Shown in pieces: positions 27,002-35,925 of a DNA stretch of 64,000 nt (its first letter is position 1; each line of letters begins with the position of its first letter). The position numbers and the translations under genes are program-made. The stretch is from Streptomyces hygroscopicus (lineage in GTDB: Bacteria; Actinomycetota; Actinomycetes; Streptomycetales; Streptomycetaceae), in the NCBI GenBank assembly GCA_002021875.1, contig CP018627.1, forward strand, positions 4,588,001-4,652,000. The letters run 5' to 3'. A model generated the notes under the pieces. It ran no database searches, was not told the DNA's origin, and saw nothing but the letters and a program-made list of their open reading frames with translations.

Positions 27002-27179
27002 TCGGAAGATCTTTGCGAGGCTTTGGCCAACGGGCCGGAGAAGGGCCCGCGAAAAGGTGGTCAAGGCCACCGCCCGGGGGATCCGGGCCCACTTTCGCCC
27101 CGGCAGGAGCCGTGCCAGCATGGGGTTGGTCCGGGGACGCCGTCAGGGCGCCTCGAGATGATGAACAGGAGCCGTAGCG

Positions 27180-28040
27180 ATGACGCACGTCAGTCCTGCG
27201 CAGAAGCAGTCCGAGAAGGCCCTCTACGGGGGCACCAGCTCCCGCCGCATCACCGTCCGTGACATCGCGGCCGCCAAGGAGCGCGCCGAGAAGTGGCCGA
27301 TGCTCACCGCCTACGACGCGATGACCGCGTCCGTCTTCGACCAGGCGGGCATCCCGGTGCTGCTGGTCGGCGACTCGATGGGCAACTGCCACCTGGGCTA
27401 TGAGTCCACCGTCCCCGTCACCATGGACGAGATCGCCCTGCTCTCCGCCGCCGTGGTGCGCGGCACCCGGCGCGCCCTCGTCGTCGGCGATCTGCCCTTC
27501 GGCTCGTACCAGGAGGGCCCGGTGCAGGCGCTGCGCAACGCCACCCGCCTGGTCAAGGAGGCGGGCGTGGGAGCCGTGAAGCTGGAGGGCGGGGAGCGCT
27601 CCGCCCAGCAGATCGAGCTGCTGGTCCAGTCCGGCATCCCGGTCATGGCGCATGTGGGCCTGACCCCGCAGTCCGTCAACGCCTACGGCGGCTATCCGGT
27701 CCAGGGGCGCGGCGAGGAGGCGGCCCAGCAGTTGCTCCGGGACGCCAAGGCGGTCCAGGACGCGGGCGCCTTCGCGGTCGTCCTGGAGCTGGTCCCGGCC
27801 GAGCTGGCCGCCGAGGTGACCCGCTCGCTGCACATCCCCACCATCGGCATCGGTGCCGGATCCGAGTGCGACGCCCAGGTCCTGGTGTGGACGGACATGG
27901 CGGGCATGACCGACGGCCGGGTGCCGCGCTTCGTCAAGCAGTACGCACAGCTGCGCCAGGGCCTGGGCGACGCGGCGCGGGCCTTCGCGGAGGACGTCGT
28001 CGGCGGGGCCTACCCGGCCGAGGAGCACTCCTTCCACTGA
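27180..28040 (+). CDS. panB: 3-methyl-2-oxobutanoate hydroxymethyltransferase
   Basis: 286 aa. KWPMLTAYDAMTASVFDQAG, VGDSMGNCHLGYESTVPVTM and VKLEGGE are the PanB signatures; Asp and Glu residues there bind Mg2+ and ketopantoate. The enzyme adds a hydroxymethyl group from methylene-tetrahydrofolate to 2-oxoisovalerate, the first step to pantothenate and CoA. CAGGAG precedes the ATG. It is divergent from the DHA2 pump and appears to be a single gene ending at the hairpin at 28073. Confidence 0.97.
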   Translation: MTHVSPAQKQSEKALYGGTSSRRITVRDIAAAKERAEKWPMLTAYDAMTASVFDQAGIPVLLVGDSMGNCHLGYESTVPVTMDEIALLSAAVVRGTRRALVVGDLPFGSYQEGPVQALRNATRLVKEAGVGAVKLEGGERSAQQIELLVQSGIPVMAHVGLTPQSVNAYGGYPVQGRGEEAAQQLLRDAKAVQDAGAFAVVLELVPAELAAEVTRSLHIPTIGIGAGSECDAQVLVWTDMAGMTDGRVPRFVKQYAQLRQGLGDAARAFAEDVVGGAYPAEEHSFH

Positions 28041-28072
28041 GCAGGTCGGAAGAAGTCCGCTACGGTTCGATG

Positions 28073-28089
28073 GCGCCCCGAAGGGGCGC
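28073..28089 (+). terminator. Hairpin terminator after panB
   Basis: GCGCCCC, GAA loop, GGGGCGC, followed by a GC-rich tail (CGGGGAACTGCGCGACC) of a type that recurs after Streptomyces genes. A 17-bp sequence, CCAGCGGAGCGCTTAGG, follows at 28151 and also occurs at 21586. Confidence 0.65.
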
Positions 28090-28273
28090 GGGGAACTGCG
28101 CGACCAGCCACGACGGCGCAGCAGACGGCCGACGACGCAGCACGGCACTTCCAGCGGAGCGCTTAGGCACCACGAGCCACTGCGGTACAACGACAGCCCG
28201 CCGATCTTCCCCCGTCGGCGGGCTGTCTGCCGCCTGTCGGCGGTCTGTCGGTGACGGCTGTCATCCTGGGCGC

Positions 28274-29284
28274 ATGACGCGGGAACAGAGGATCAGGGAC
28301 GGCAATGCCGTCGAAGTTCGGGGGCTGGTCAAGCACTTCGGTGACACCAAGGCCGTCGACGGAGTGGATCTGGACGTGCCGGAGGGCACCGTCCTGGGTG
28401 TGCTGGGCCCCAATGGCGCCGGTAAGACGACACTTGTCCGCTGTCTGTCCACTCTGCTGGTGCCGGACGCCGGCACCGCGGTGGTGGCCGGATACGACGT
28501 GGTGCGCCAGCCCCGGCAGTTGCGCCGCACCATCGGGCTGACCGGGCAGTACGCCTCGGTCGACGAGAAGCTCCCCGGCTGGGAGAACCTCTACATGATC
28601 GGGCGGCTGCTCGATCTCTCCCGCAAGGAGGCCCGCGCGCGGGCGGACGCCCTGCTCGAGCGGTTCTCGCTCACCGAGGCCGGCAAGCGGCGCGTGCGCA
28701 CCTACTCCGGCGGTATGCGCCGTCGGCTCGACCTGGCCGCGTCCATGATCGGCCGGCCCTCGGTGCTCTATCTGGACGAGCCGACGACCGGTCTGGACCC
28801 GCACTCCCGTAACGAGGTGTGGGACGAGGTCAGGCGGATGGTCACCGAGGGGGCCACCGTGCTGCTCACCACCCAGTACATGGAGGAGGCCGAGCAGCTC
28901 GCCGACAACCTGACGGTGATCGACCGGGGCAGGGTCATCGCCGAGGGCCGGGTGCACGAGCTCAAGGCCAAGGTCGGCGGCCGCACCCTGAAGATCCGCC
29001 CGTCCGACCCCGCCGAGGTGCACCGCATGGCCGGCGCCATCGCCCAGGCGGGTCTCGACGGCATCGGCGGCGCGACCGCCGACGCGGAGGAGGGCCAGGT
29101 CAGTGTGCCCATCGTCAGCGACGAGCAACTGACCGCCCTGATCGGTCTGCTCAGTCAGCGCGGTTTCGCGATCGCCGGGATCGACACCCATATGCCCAGC
29201 CTGGACGAGGTCTTCCTGGCCATCACCGGCCGGAAGGCGTCCGCACCGCAGGACAACAAGACGCTGGAAGAGGTCGCCGCGTGA
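28274..29284 (+). CDS. ABC exporter ATP-binding protein, DrrA type
   Basis: 336 aa. Walker A GPNGAGKTT (about 46), signature YSGGMRRRLDLA, Walker B VLYLDEPTTGLD, switch TTQYMEEAEQLAD. The Drr-type C-terminal extension (GGRTLKIRP, LDEVFLAITG) is present. This class powers export of anthracycline-like drugs or lipids and works with a DrrB membrane protein, which is the next gene (GTGA overlap). The upstream open frame is not used: the ATG at 28274 opens the homology. No drug cluster is seen nearby, so the cargo is open. Confidence 0.92.
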   Translation: MTREQRIRDGNAVEVRGLVKHFGDTKAVDGVDLDVPEGTVLGVLGPNGAGKTTLVRCLSTLLVPDAGTAVVAGYDVVRQPRQLRRTIGLTGQYASVDEKLPGWENLYMIGRLLDLSRKEARARADALLERFSLTEAGKRRVRTYSGGMRRRLDLAASMIGRPSVLYLDEPTTGLDPHSRNEVWDEVRRMVTEGATVLLTTQYMEEAEQLADNLTVIDRGRVIAEGRVHELKAKVGGRTLKIRPSDPAEVHRMAGAIAQAGLDGIGGATADAEEGQVSVPIVSDEQLTALIGLLSQRGFAIAGIDTHMPSLDEVFLAITGRKASAPQDNKTLEEVAA

Positions 29285-30105
29285 GTACGGCCACGATGAC
29301 CGCGCCCGTGCGGGGAAAGAGCGACGGCCGGATCGGCCCCCGCGCCAATCTGCGCCACATCGGCGCGCTGGTGCGGCGCAACGCCATGCAGATCAGGTAC
29401 GAACCGTTCGCGATGTTCGACGCCCTGGCGATGCCGATCGTCTTCGCGCTGCTGTTCACCTATGTCTTCGGCGGCGCGATGACGGGCGGCAACCGCTCCG
29501 AGTACGTCAACTACTTCATCCCCGGCCTCATGGCGATGGGCGGGCTCAACATCGCGATGTCGATCGGCAGCGGCGTCAATGACGACTTCAACAAGGGCGT
29601 CATGGACCGCTTCCGCACGCTGCCGATCGCCCGCTCCTCGGTGCTGATCGCCAAGCTGGTCGTGGAGTGCGGCCGGATGCTGCTGTCCACCATCATCCTG
29701 CTGATCATGGGCTTCATCATGGGCTTCGAGCTCAAGACCGGGCCGCTGGAGCTGCTGGCCGCGGTGGCGCTGGCCGTGCTCTTCGGATCCTCGCTGACCT
29801 GGATCTTCATGCTGCTGGGCATGTCGCTGCCCACCCCGCAGGCGGTCAGCGGCATGGGCTTCCTGGTGATGATGCCCCTGCAGTTCGGCTCGTCCATCTT
29901 CGCCCCGACCGCCACCATGCCGGACTGGCTGCGGTCCTTCACCGAGTACAACCCGCTGTCCCGGCTCGCGGACGCCGCGCGGGCGCTCACCAGCGGCCAT
30001 GGCGCGATAGCCGAACCGGTGACGGTGACCCTGGTCTGGACGGTGGCCATCACGGTGTTCATGGCACCGCTCGCGGTGCGCAAGTTCCGCAACAAGACCA
30101 CCTGA
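29281..30105 (+). CDS. ABC exporter permease, DrrB/ABC-2 type
   Basis: 274 aa, six membrane segments. The amphipathic start NLRHIGALVRRNAMQIRYEP and the ABC-2 signature region FMLLGMSLPTPQAVSGMGFL, PLQFGSSIFAP, and FTEYNPLSRLADAARAL are characteristic. The GTG at 29281 overlaps the stop of the ATPase gene by 4 bp. Together they form a complete two-gene DrrAB-type exporter, ended by a strong hairpin at 30125. Confidence 0.92.
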   Translation: MSTATMTAPVRGKSDGRIGPRANLRHIGALVRRNAMQIRYEPFAMFDALAMPIVFALLFTYVFGGAMTGGNRSEYVNYFIPGLMAMGGLNIAMSIGSGVNDDFNKGVMDRFRTLPIARSSVLIAKLVVECGRMLLSTIILLIMGFIMGFELKTGPLELLAAVALAVLFGSSLTWIFMLLGMSLPTPQAVSGMGFLVMMPLQFGSSIFAPTATMPDWLRSFTEYNPLSRLADAARALTSGHGAIAEPVTVTLVWTVAITVFMAPLAVRKFRNKTT

Positions 30106-30124
30106 CGGTCCACGGTCTCGAGCC

Positions 30125-30164
30125 ACCGGCCGGGCGCGCCCTACGGGGGGGGCGCCCGGCCGGT
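30125..30164. terminator. Bidirectional hairpin terminator
   Basis: A perfect 13-bp stem (ACCGGCCGGGCGC at 30125-30137 against 30152-30164) between the convergent DrrB-type permease and the BTAD regulator. Confidence 0.8.
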
Positions 30165-30211
30165 CGTCTCTCGCCCCTCCCGGTGCTTCCCCGGCCTGCT
30201 CACCGGCCCGC

Positions 30212-33200
30212 TCAGACCAGTGCGATGGCCTCGTCCAGGGTGAGGTCGCCGCCCTCGGCGTGGGTCCGCTCGTACGCGGCGTCCCCGAGCTCGGCCCGCG
30301 CCGCGGCCTCGGTCCACTCCCGGCGCGTCCGCTCACCGGTGGAGATCCGGTACTGCTGGCGCTTGCGCAGCGTGTCGTACGCCCCCAGCAGCCGCGCCGC
30401 GGCCGCGGCCCGCTCCGGGTCGCCGAGGCCGCTCAGCGCCTCGGCGGCGGTCAGCAGATGGGTCACCGGGATGAACGGCGCGACCATCTCCGTCATCCGG
30501 CCGGTGGTCTTCGCCAGCGCGCCGCGCACGGTCGCCAGGGCGTCGCCCGGCCGTCCCTCCAGCAGGTCCAGCCAGGCCAGCAGCCCCTCCACCATGCCCT
30601 CGAACATCCGCAGCGCCCGGTGCTCGAACTCCCCGTGCATGGTGACCAGAAGGGTCCGCGCCTCCGCGAGGCGGCCCGTGATGCCGTAGCGCTGCGCCAG
30701 ATGGATCCGGGCGTAGGACAGCGCCTCGGCGCCCGCATGCTGCCCCTGCTCGACCACCTCGCGCAGCATCCGCTCGCCCTCGGCGGCCTTCTCCTCGTCC
30801 CCGAACTCCACGAACAGCCCGGCCAGCCGGGACCGGAGGAGCAGCACCTGGTCATGGGCCCCGAGCTCCTGGGCGCAGCGGATCGCCGCGCGGTAGTCCG
30901 CGGCCGCGGCCGCGCCCTCGCCACGCTTCTCCCGGGTCTCGCCGCGGCCGGCCAGCGCCTCCGCCTCGCCCCATACGTCACCGAGCCTGCGGAAGATCTC
31001 CAGGCTTTCGTCGGAATCGCGGGTCGCGCCCTGGTGCTCGCCGCTCGGCTCCCGGTAGAACTTGGCCCGTAGCTGGAGGGTGAACGCCAGCTCCCATGCG
31101 TAGCCCAGCTCCCGGCAGGTGCGCACCGCCTCGTCGGCCATCTCCCGCAGCAGGACGAAGTCCCCCCTGAGGAACACCGCGAAGAACCACAGGACGCCCG
31201 GGAGACGGCAGGTCTGGGGCAGCCCCGGCCGGTAGGCGGCGACGATGCCCTCCAACTCGCGCTGGGTGTCGTCGCCCACCATGGCCCGGAGGTCGCCGTC
31301 GATGTTGGCCAGCGCGTACAGCCGCACTCCCCGCCGCGCCTCCGCCAGCAGCTCGGGCTCCATCGGCGGCGAGGCGGCCGTGCAGCTGACGTACAGCGGC
31401 GGCGCGGGGACCACGGGCGGTGCGAAGGGGCTCGGCCCGAGGCCGGCCGCGGCGTTCGCCCACTGGCGTGCCTCGCCGCGGTGGCCGCGCAGATGCCAGA
31501 ACCAGCCGAGCGAGAGCACCAGGCACAGCGCCTCCTGCTCGTCGCGGGCGGCCACGGCCCGGCGCAGCGCGGTGCGCAGATTCTCGTGCTCCGTCTCCAG
31601 CCGGACCAGCCAGTGGCGCTGTGCGGGGCCGCGCAGCAGCGGATCGGCGGTACGGGCCAGTTCCCGGTAGGCCACCAGATGGCGCTGTTCGACCGCGGCC
31701 CGCTCGCCGGACTCGTCCAGCCGCTCCGCCGCGTACTCGGCGACGGTCTCCAGCAGCCGGTACCGCATCTCCCCGTCCGCCCCGGGTTCCGGTCCGGGCG
31801 CGGTGACGACCAACGATTTATCGACAAGGGAGCCGAGCAGCGCGGCCACGTCCCGGGGCTCCACGGCCCCGGTGTGCCCGGCACGCTGTCCATGTTCCGC
31901 GCGCTCTGTGGCTTCCGCGTCTTCTTCGGGGTATCCGCGCACCGCCTCGGCCGCGGCCGCGCACACCGCCTCCGCCTCGGTCAGACCGCAGCCTCCCGCG
32001 AAAACGGACAGCCGGGCGAGCACGGTGCGTTCGGGGGCGTCGAGGAGGTCCCAGGACCAGTCGACGACGGCTCGCAGGGTCTGCTGGCGGGGCAGCGCCG
32101 TACGGCTGCCGCTGGTCAGGAGGCGGAAGCGGTCGTCGAGGCGGTCGGCGAGCTGCCGTGGGGTGAGCAGCCGCAGCCGCGCGGCGGCCAGTTCGATCGC
32201 CAGGGGCAGTCCGTCGAGGCGCCGGCAGATCTCGGCGCACGCGGCCGGATCGTCCTCCGTACGGAAACCGGGCCGGGCCGCCGCGCCCCGGTCCTGGAGC
32301 AGCCGCAGCGCGACGGGGTCGGGCAGCGGCTCCACGGGACGCACCAACTCGCCCGGGACGGCGAGGGGTTCGCGGCTGGTGGCCAGGATGGTGACCCCGG
32401 GGCACTGGGCGAGCAGGGACTCGGCGAGGTGGGCCGCGGCCGCGACGAGATGTTCGCAGTTGTCGAGCACGATCAGCATCCGGCGCGGGGCGCAGTGCTC
32501 GATGAGCCGGGCGCGCGGATCGCGCACGGCCGGGTCGGTCGCGGCGCGCAGCCCTTCGGGCGACGTGCCGAGGAGGACCGTCTCGCGCCCCCCGACCGCG
32601 CTGAGCACCGTCTCAGGAACGGTCTCGGGGTCGTCGACGGGCGCCAGCTCGGCCAGCCACACCCCGTCCGGCCAGTCGGGCGCGAACGATTCGGCGGCCT
32701 CCTGCGACAGCCGCGTCTTCCCGGCGCCGCCGGGCCCGAGGAGGGTGATCAGCCGGTGGCCGGACAGATCGCCGTGCAGGGTCGCCAGATCGGCCTCGCG
32801 GCCGACGAAGCTGGTCAGCCGGGCCCGCAGATTGCCACCGCCGCCACGGGCGGGGGCGGGGCGCGGCGGAACGGGGCCGGGCGGTACGGGAGAGCCCTCA
32901 TCGGCCGCCGCCAGCAGCTCGGCGTACAGCCCCCGCAGCTCCGGCCCCGGATCGGCGCCCAGCCGCTCGGCGATCTCCGTACGGATCACCTCGTACGCGG
33001 CCAGCGCCTCCGCCACCCGGCCCACGTCCCGCAGGGCCCGGATGCGCAGCGCGTGCAGCGGCTCGTCCAGCGGGTGGCCGTCGCAGAGCCCGGTGAGCGC
33101 GGGGAGGGCCTGGGCGGGGCGGCCGAGGGCGAGGTCGGCGGCGAGCCGGGCGCGCCGCGCGTCCAGCCGTCGCGCCTCGGCGCGGGCGGCGGGTGCGGTG

Positions 33201-33622
33201 GCGTCGGGCAGATCGCTGAGCGCCGGCCCGCGCCACAGCGTGAGGGCGGCGTCGAGCAGATCGACGGCCTTGGCCGGATCGCCGTCGGCGAGGGCGTGGG
33301 CGCCCTCCTCCGCGAGCCGCTCGAAACGGTGCAGATCGACGTCGTCGGGGTCGGCGGTCAGCCGGTACCCGCCTGGCACGGACTCCACGGCGTCCTTGCC
33401 GAGCGCCCGCCGCAGCCGTCCGACCAGCGCCTGCAGCGCGCCGTGCCCGTCGGCGGGCGGATCGGTGACCCAGATCTCCCCGATGAGCGCCCCGGTGGTC
33501 CGCGCCCGCCCGGGCGCCAGCGCGAGCGCCGCCAGCAGCGCACGCAGCCGCGCCCCGCCGACGTCCACGGGGGTGCCGTCGTCGTGGCGGGCCTGGGTGG
33601 TGCCGAGGATGCCGTAGCGCAC
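30212..33622 (-). CDS. AfsR/SARP-like regulator: winged helix, BTAD, NB-ARC ATPase, TPR-like repeats
   Basis: 1136 aa from the GTG at 33622 (MRYGILGTTQ); the GTG at 33649 is less likely because a -10-like CAGAAT sits 6 bp before 33622. Residues 1-95 are an OmpR/PhoB-type winged helix, 100-240 a BTAD helical domain (AYEVIRTEIAERLGADPGPE). The NB-ARC follows with Walker A GPGGAGKT near residue 290, VLDNCEHLV as Walker B, and GLPLAIELAA. The last 500 residues are alpha-helical repeats. The family controls secondary metabolism or its own neighbours. The adjacent array of four 26-27-bp repeats upstream is a candidate target. Confidence 0.92.
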   Translation of the reverse strand: MRYGILGTTQARHDDGTPVDVGGARLRALLAALALAPGRARTTGALIGEIWVTDPPADGHGALQALVGRLRRALGKDAVESVPGGYRLTADPDDVDLHRFERLAEEGAHALADGDPAKAVDLLDAALTLWRGPALSDLPDATAPAARAEARRLDARRARLAADLALGRPAQALPALTGLCDGHPLDEPLHALRIRALRDVGRVAEALAAYEVIRTEIAERLGADPGPELRGLYAELLAAADEGSPVPPGPVPPRPAPARGGGGNLRARLTSFVGREADLATLHGDLSGHRLITLLGPGGAGKTRLSQEAAESFAPDWPDGVWLAELAPVDDPETVPETVLSAVGGRETVLLGTSPEGLRAATDPAVRDPRARLIEHCAPRRMLIVLDNCEHLVAAAAHLAESLLAQCPGVTILATSREPLAVPGELVRPVEPLPDPVALRLLQDRGAAARPGFRTEDDPAACAEICRRLDGLPLAIELAAARLRLLTPRQLADRLDDRFRLLTSGSRTALPRQQTLRAVVDWSWDLLDAPERTVLARLSVFAGGCGLTEAEAVCAAAAEAVRGYPEEDAEATERAEHGQRAGHTGAVEPRDVAALLGSLVDKSLVVTAPGPEPGADGEMRYRLLETVAEYAAERLDESGERAAVEQRHLVAYRELARTADPLLRGPAQRHWLVRLETEHENLRTALRRAVAARDEQEALCLVLSLGWFWHLRGHRGEARQWANAAAGLGPSPFAPPVVPAPPLYVSCTAASPPMEPELLAEARRGVRLYALANIDGDLRAMVGDDTQRELEGIVAAYRPGLPQTCRLPGVLWFFAVFLRGDFVLLREMADEAVRTCRELGYAWELAFTLQLRAKFYREPSGEHQGATRDSDESLEIFRRLGDVWGEAEALAGRGETREKRGEGAAAAADYRAAIRCAQELGAHDQVLLLRSRLAGLFVEFGDEEKAAEGERMLREVVEQGQHAGAEALSYARIHLAQRYGITGRLAEARTLLVTMHGEFEHRALRMFEGMVEGLLAWLDLLEGRPGDALATVRGALAKTTGRMTEMVAPFIPVTHLLTAAEALSGLGDPERAAAAARLLGAYDTLRKRQQYRISTGERTRREWTEAAARAELGDAAYERTHAEGGDLTLDEAIALV

Positions 33623-33628
33623 GGCCCC

Positions 33629-33634
33629 ATTCTG
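33629..33634 (-). promoter_or_regulatory. -10-like element for the BTAD regulator
   Basis: On the minus strand CAGAAT ends 6 bp before the GTG at 33622 with no ribosome binding site. This suggests a leaderless transcript and fixes the start. Confidence 0.4.
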
Positions 33635-33670
33635 AGGGATGCCCGTCACCCGGCCGACCGCGCCTGCCCC

Positions 33671-33775
33671 GGCCGTTCTCCCATTGACCCCGGCCCGGCC
33701 ATTCTCCCGTTTCCCGTGGCCCGGCCGTTCCCCCCGTTTTCCCTGGCCCGGCGGTTCTCCCGTTTACCCTGGCCC
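33671..33775. repeat. Four tandem 26-27-bp repeats in a divergent intergenic region
   Basis: Units at 33671-33696, 33697-33722, 33723-33749 and 33750-33775 each begin GGC(C/G), contain TTCYCCC near the middle and end GGCCC. They fill the gap between the divergent BTAD regulator and the M50 protease, directly upstream of the regulator's start. Period and place suggest iteron-like binding sites; neither protein is proven to bind. Confidence 0.75.
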
Positions 33776-33843
33776 GGAACTCCGCGCCCCCCGTTCGACG
33801 TTTCCCCCTCAGCGCTCACCAGCCCGTATGGAGACCCCACTCG

Positions 33844-34641
33844 ATGACCACCGCCATCAGCCGCCGCGAGCGGCGCATCAGCCCCGTCTTCCTCGGACTG
33901 TTCGCGATCATGGTCGTGTCCGCGTGGGCGGTGTGGACGGAGTACTCCGCGAGCCCCGGCTTCGCCGTCTTCCTGTTCGTCGTCTCCGGCTGGGTCGTCT
34001 CGCTGTGCCTGCATGAGTACGCCCATGCGCGCACCGCGCTGCACGGCGGGGATCTGTCGATCGGCGCGAAGGGCTATCTGACCCTGAACCCGTTGAAGTA
34101 CACGCATGTGGCGTTGAGCATCGTGCTGCCCGTGGTCTTCGTGATCATGGGCGGGATCGGGCTGCCGGGCGGGGCGGTGTTCATCGAGCGGCACCGGATC
34201 CAGGGCCGCTGGAAGCACAGCCTGATCTCGGCCGCGGGCCCGCTGACGAACGTGCTGTTCGCGGCCGCGCTGACCGCCCCGTTCTGGCTCAATGCCACGG
34301 ACCAGGTGCCGGAGCTCTTCCGCTTCGCACTCGCCTTCCTGGCGTTGCTGCAGGTCACGGCGGCGATCCTGAACTTCCTGCCGGTCCCGGGCCTGGACGG
34401 CTACGGAGTGATCGAGCCCTGGCTGTCGCACCGCATCCGGCGCCAGGTCGAGCCGTACGCGCCGTTCGGGCTGCTCGCGGTCTTCGGAATCCTGTGGATA
34501 CCCGAGGTCAACGAGGCGTTCTTCGGCGCGATCGACGCGGTGATGCGGGCCCTGGGCGTATCGGAGTGGGACACCTACTGGGGGCAGGAGTTCTTCCGCT
34601 TCTGGCAGGGCGAGCCCGATATCGCCGGATTCCGCTCCTAG
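33844..34641 (+). CDS. Site-2-protease-family (M50) intramembrane metalloprotease
   Basis: 265 aa, about five membrane segments. LHEYAHA is the HExxH zinc motif in the second segment, and LNFLPVPGLDGYG supplies the third ligand region (N-P-x-D-G-like). SAAGPLTN is the conserved GxxxN segment. No PDZ domain is present, as in short actinobacterial S2P proteins. Such enzymes cut membrane segments of regulators such as anti-sigma factors; the target is unknown. It is divergent from the BTAD regulator across the tandem repeats. Confidence 0.88.
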   Translation: MTTAISRRERRISPVFLGLFAIMVVSAWAVWTEYSASPGFAVFLFVVSGWVVSLCLHEYAHARTALHGGDLSIGAKGYLTLNPLKYTHVALSIVLPVVFVIMGGIGLPGGAVFIERHRIQGRWKHSLISAAGPLTNVLFAAALTAPFWLNATDQVPELFRFALAFLALLQVTAAILNFLPVPGLDGYGVIEPWLSHRIRRQVEPYAPFGLLAVFGILWIPEVNEAFFGAIDAVMRALGVSEWDTYWGQEFFRFWQGEPDIAGFRS

Positions 34642-34662
34642 GGGTGCCTGCGGCGGGCTGTT

Positions 34663-34747
34663 CCCCTCCCCGCCCCTTCCCCTGACCAGGCTTCGCCCCT
34701 GGCCCCCCGGGGGCTGGGGCGGAGCCCCAGTTTCGGGAAGGGGCGGG
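34663..34747. repeat. Inverted GC-rich repeat, likely terminator
   Basis: CCCCTCCCCGCCCCTTCCCC at 34663-34682 pairs with the TTCGGGAAGGGGCGGG stretch ending at 34747. An inner GGGGCGGAGCCCC palindrome lies at about 34717-34729. This is the same element family as at 21640-22105. It follows the M50 gene and precedes the end of a small membrane-protein gene. Confidence 0.65.
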
Positions 34748-34836
34748 CAGCGGAAAGCATCGACATGCGGCTCCGCCGCGTGGTCCGCCGGACACCCGTA
34801 GCAGCTCCCCCATGATCTCGGCCCGCGGCCGTGGCC

Positions 34837-35037
34837 TCAGCTCGTGGCGCCCGTGCTCTCCCGGTCGGCCGCACGGTCGACCCGGGCCTTGCGGACGTAG
34901 TACCAGGCCATATTGGACGAGATACCGGCGATCATGACCCAGATGATCCCGAGCCAGCTCCCCCGCGCGAAGGACACGACGGCCGCGGCGATCGCGAGGA
35001 CGCAGACGGCCAGGGTGCAAAGGGCGAGGCGGGGCAT
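34837..35037 (-). CDS. Small two-helix membrane protein
   Basis: 66 aa; the ATG at 35037 has AGGAG at good spacing. Two hydrophobic segments (residues 3-21 and 27-45) are followed by a charged tail (VRKARVDRAADRE). No family name recognised. The ribosome binding site and clean topology make it a real small gene rather than a shadow. It lies alone, ending near the repeat element. Confidence 0.7.
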   Translation of the reverse strand: MPRLALCTLAVCVLAIAAAVVSFARGSWLGIIWVMIAGISSNMAWYYVRKARVDRAADRESTGATS

Positions 35038-35140
35038 GGGATCGGCTCCTGTCGGGCGATGTGGCACTCCCCCACATTGTCCCCCATGCACCGCCGCGGG
35101 GGCGGGGCGCCCCGGATGCGCCGGTCGGGCGGCGGCGCCC

Positions 35141-35878
35141 TCAGACGTCGGTGACGCGCAGGCCCGCATGGGCCTTGTAGCGGCGGTTGACCGAGATCAG
35201 ATTGGCCACCAGCGACTCCACCTGGTGGGCGTTGCGCAGCCGGCCCGCGAAGACGCCGCGCATGCCGGGGATGCGGGCCGCGAGCGCCTGGACCAGGTCG
35301 GTGTCGGCGCGCGACTCGCCCAGCACCATCACATCGGTGTCGATCTGCTCGACCTCGGGGTCCTGCAGCAGTACGGCCGAGAGGTGGTGGAAGGCCGCGG
35401 TGACCCGGGAGTCCGGCAGCAGGGCGGCGGCCTGCTCGGCGGCGCTGCCCTCCTCCGGCATCAGGGCGTACGCGCCCTTCTTGTCGAAGCCCAGCGGGTT
35501 GACGCAGTCGATGACCAGCTTGCCGCTGAGCTCCTCGCGCAGCGAGTCCAGCGTCTTGGCGTGGCCGTCCCACGGGACCGCGACGATGACGATGTCGCTG
35601 CGGCGCGAGCACTCGGCGTTGTCCGCGCCCTCGATGCCGAGCTCCGCGCCGCCCAGCTCCCGTGCCGCGGTCTGCGCGCGCTCGGCGGCGCGCGAGCCGA
35701 TGATCACCTTCTGGCCGGCCCTGGCCAGCCGGTAGGCGAGGCCGCGACCCTGGTCGCCGGTGCCGCCCAGAACGCCGACGGTCAGGCCGGACACATCGGG
35801 GAGGTCCCAGGGGTCCTTGGCGGGGGCCTTCTTCGCGGGGGCGCCGGACGCGGAGTTCGGGGCATCAGGAGTAGTCAT
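35141..35878 (-). CDS. npdG: NADPH-dependent F420 reductase
   Basis: 245 aa. After a 30-residue Ala/Pro/Lys-rich leader, TVGVLGGTGDQGRGLAYRLA is the Rossmann NADP loop, IIGSRAAERA the second strand, and VIDCVNPLGFDKKGAY with AFHHLSAVLLQDP the F420 pocket typical of NpdG/Fno. It moves hydride between NADPH and F420, feeding F420H2-dependent enzymes. The TGACAG-N5-CTGTCA palindrome at 35878-35894 overlaps the start codon and could be an operator. A Ddn-like F420-family gene lies broken at 8.3 kb. Confidence 0.92.
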   Translation of the reverse strand: MTTPDAPNSASGAPAKKAPAKDPWDLPDVSGLTVGVLGGTGDQGRGLAYRLARAGQKVIIGSRAAERAQTAARELGGAELGIEGADNAECSRRSDIVIVAVPWDGHAKTLDSLREELSGKLVIDCVNPLGFDKKGAYALMPEEGSAAEQAAALLPDSRVTAAFHHLSAVLLQDPEVEQIDTDVMVLGESRADTDLVQALAARIPGMRGVFAGRLRNAHQVESLVANLISVNRRYKAHAGLRVTDV

Positions 35879-35925
35879 GACAGTGATCCTGTCACGCACC
35901 GCGGCCACCTTCACGGTGACGTCTC

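Noticed and set aside
25328..27262. 644-residue plus-strand frame over the DHA2 pump and TetR gene
   Set aside because: His/Gly/Asp/Gln-rich antisense shadow of two well-supported genes.
29281..33622. Antibiotic biosynthetic cluster around the Drr-type exporter and BTAD regulator
   Set aside because: No synthase, tailoring or resistance genes beside them; panB and an M50 protease flank instead.
33671..33775. CRISPR array
   Set aside because: Units are contiguous with no unique spacers and no cas genes nearby.
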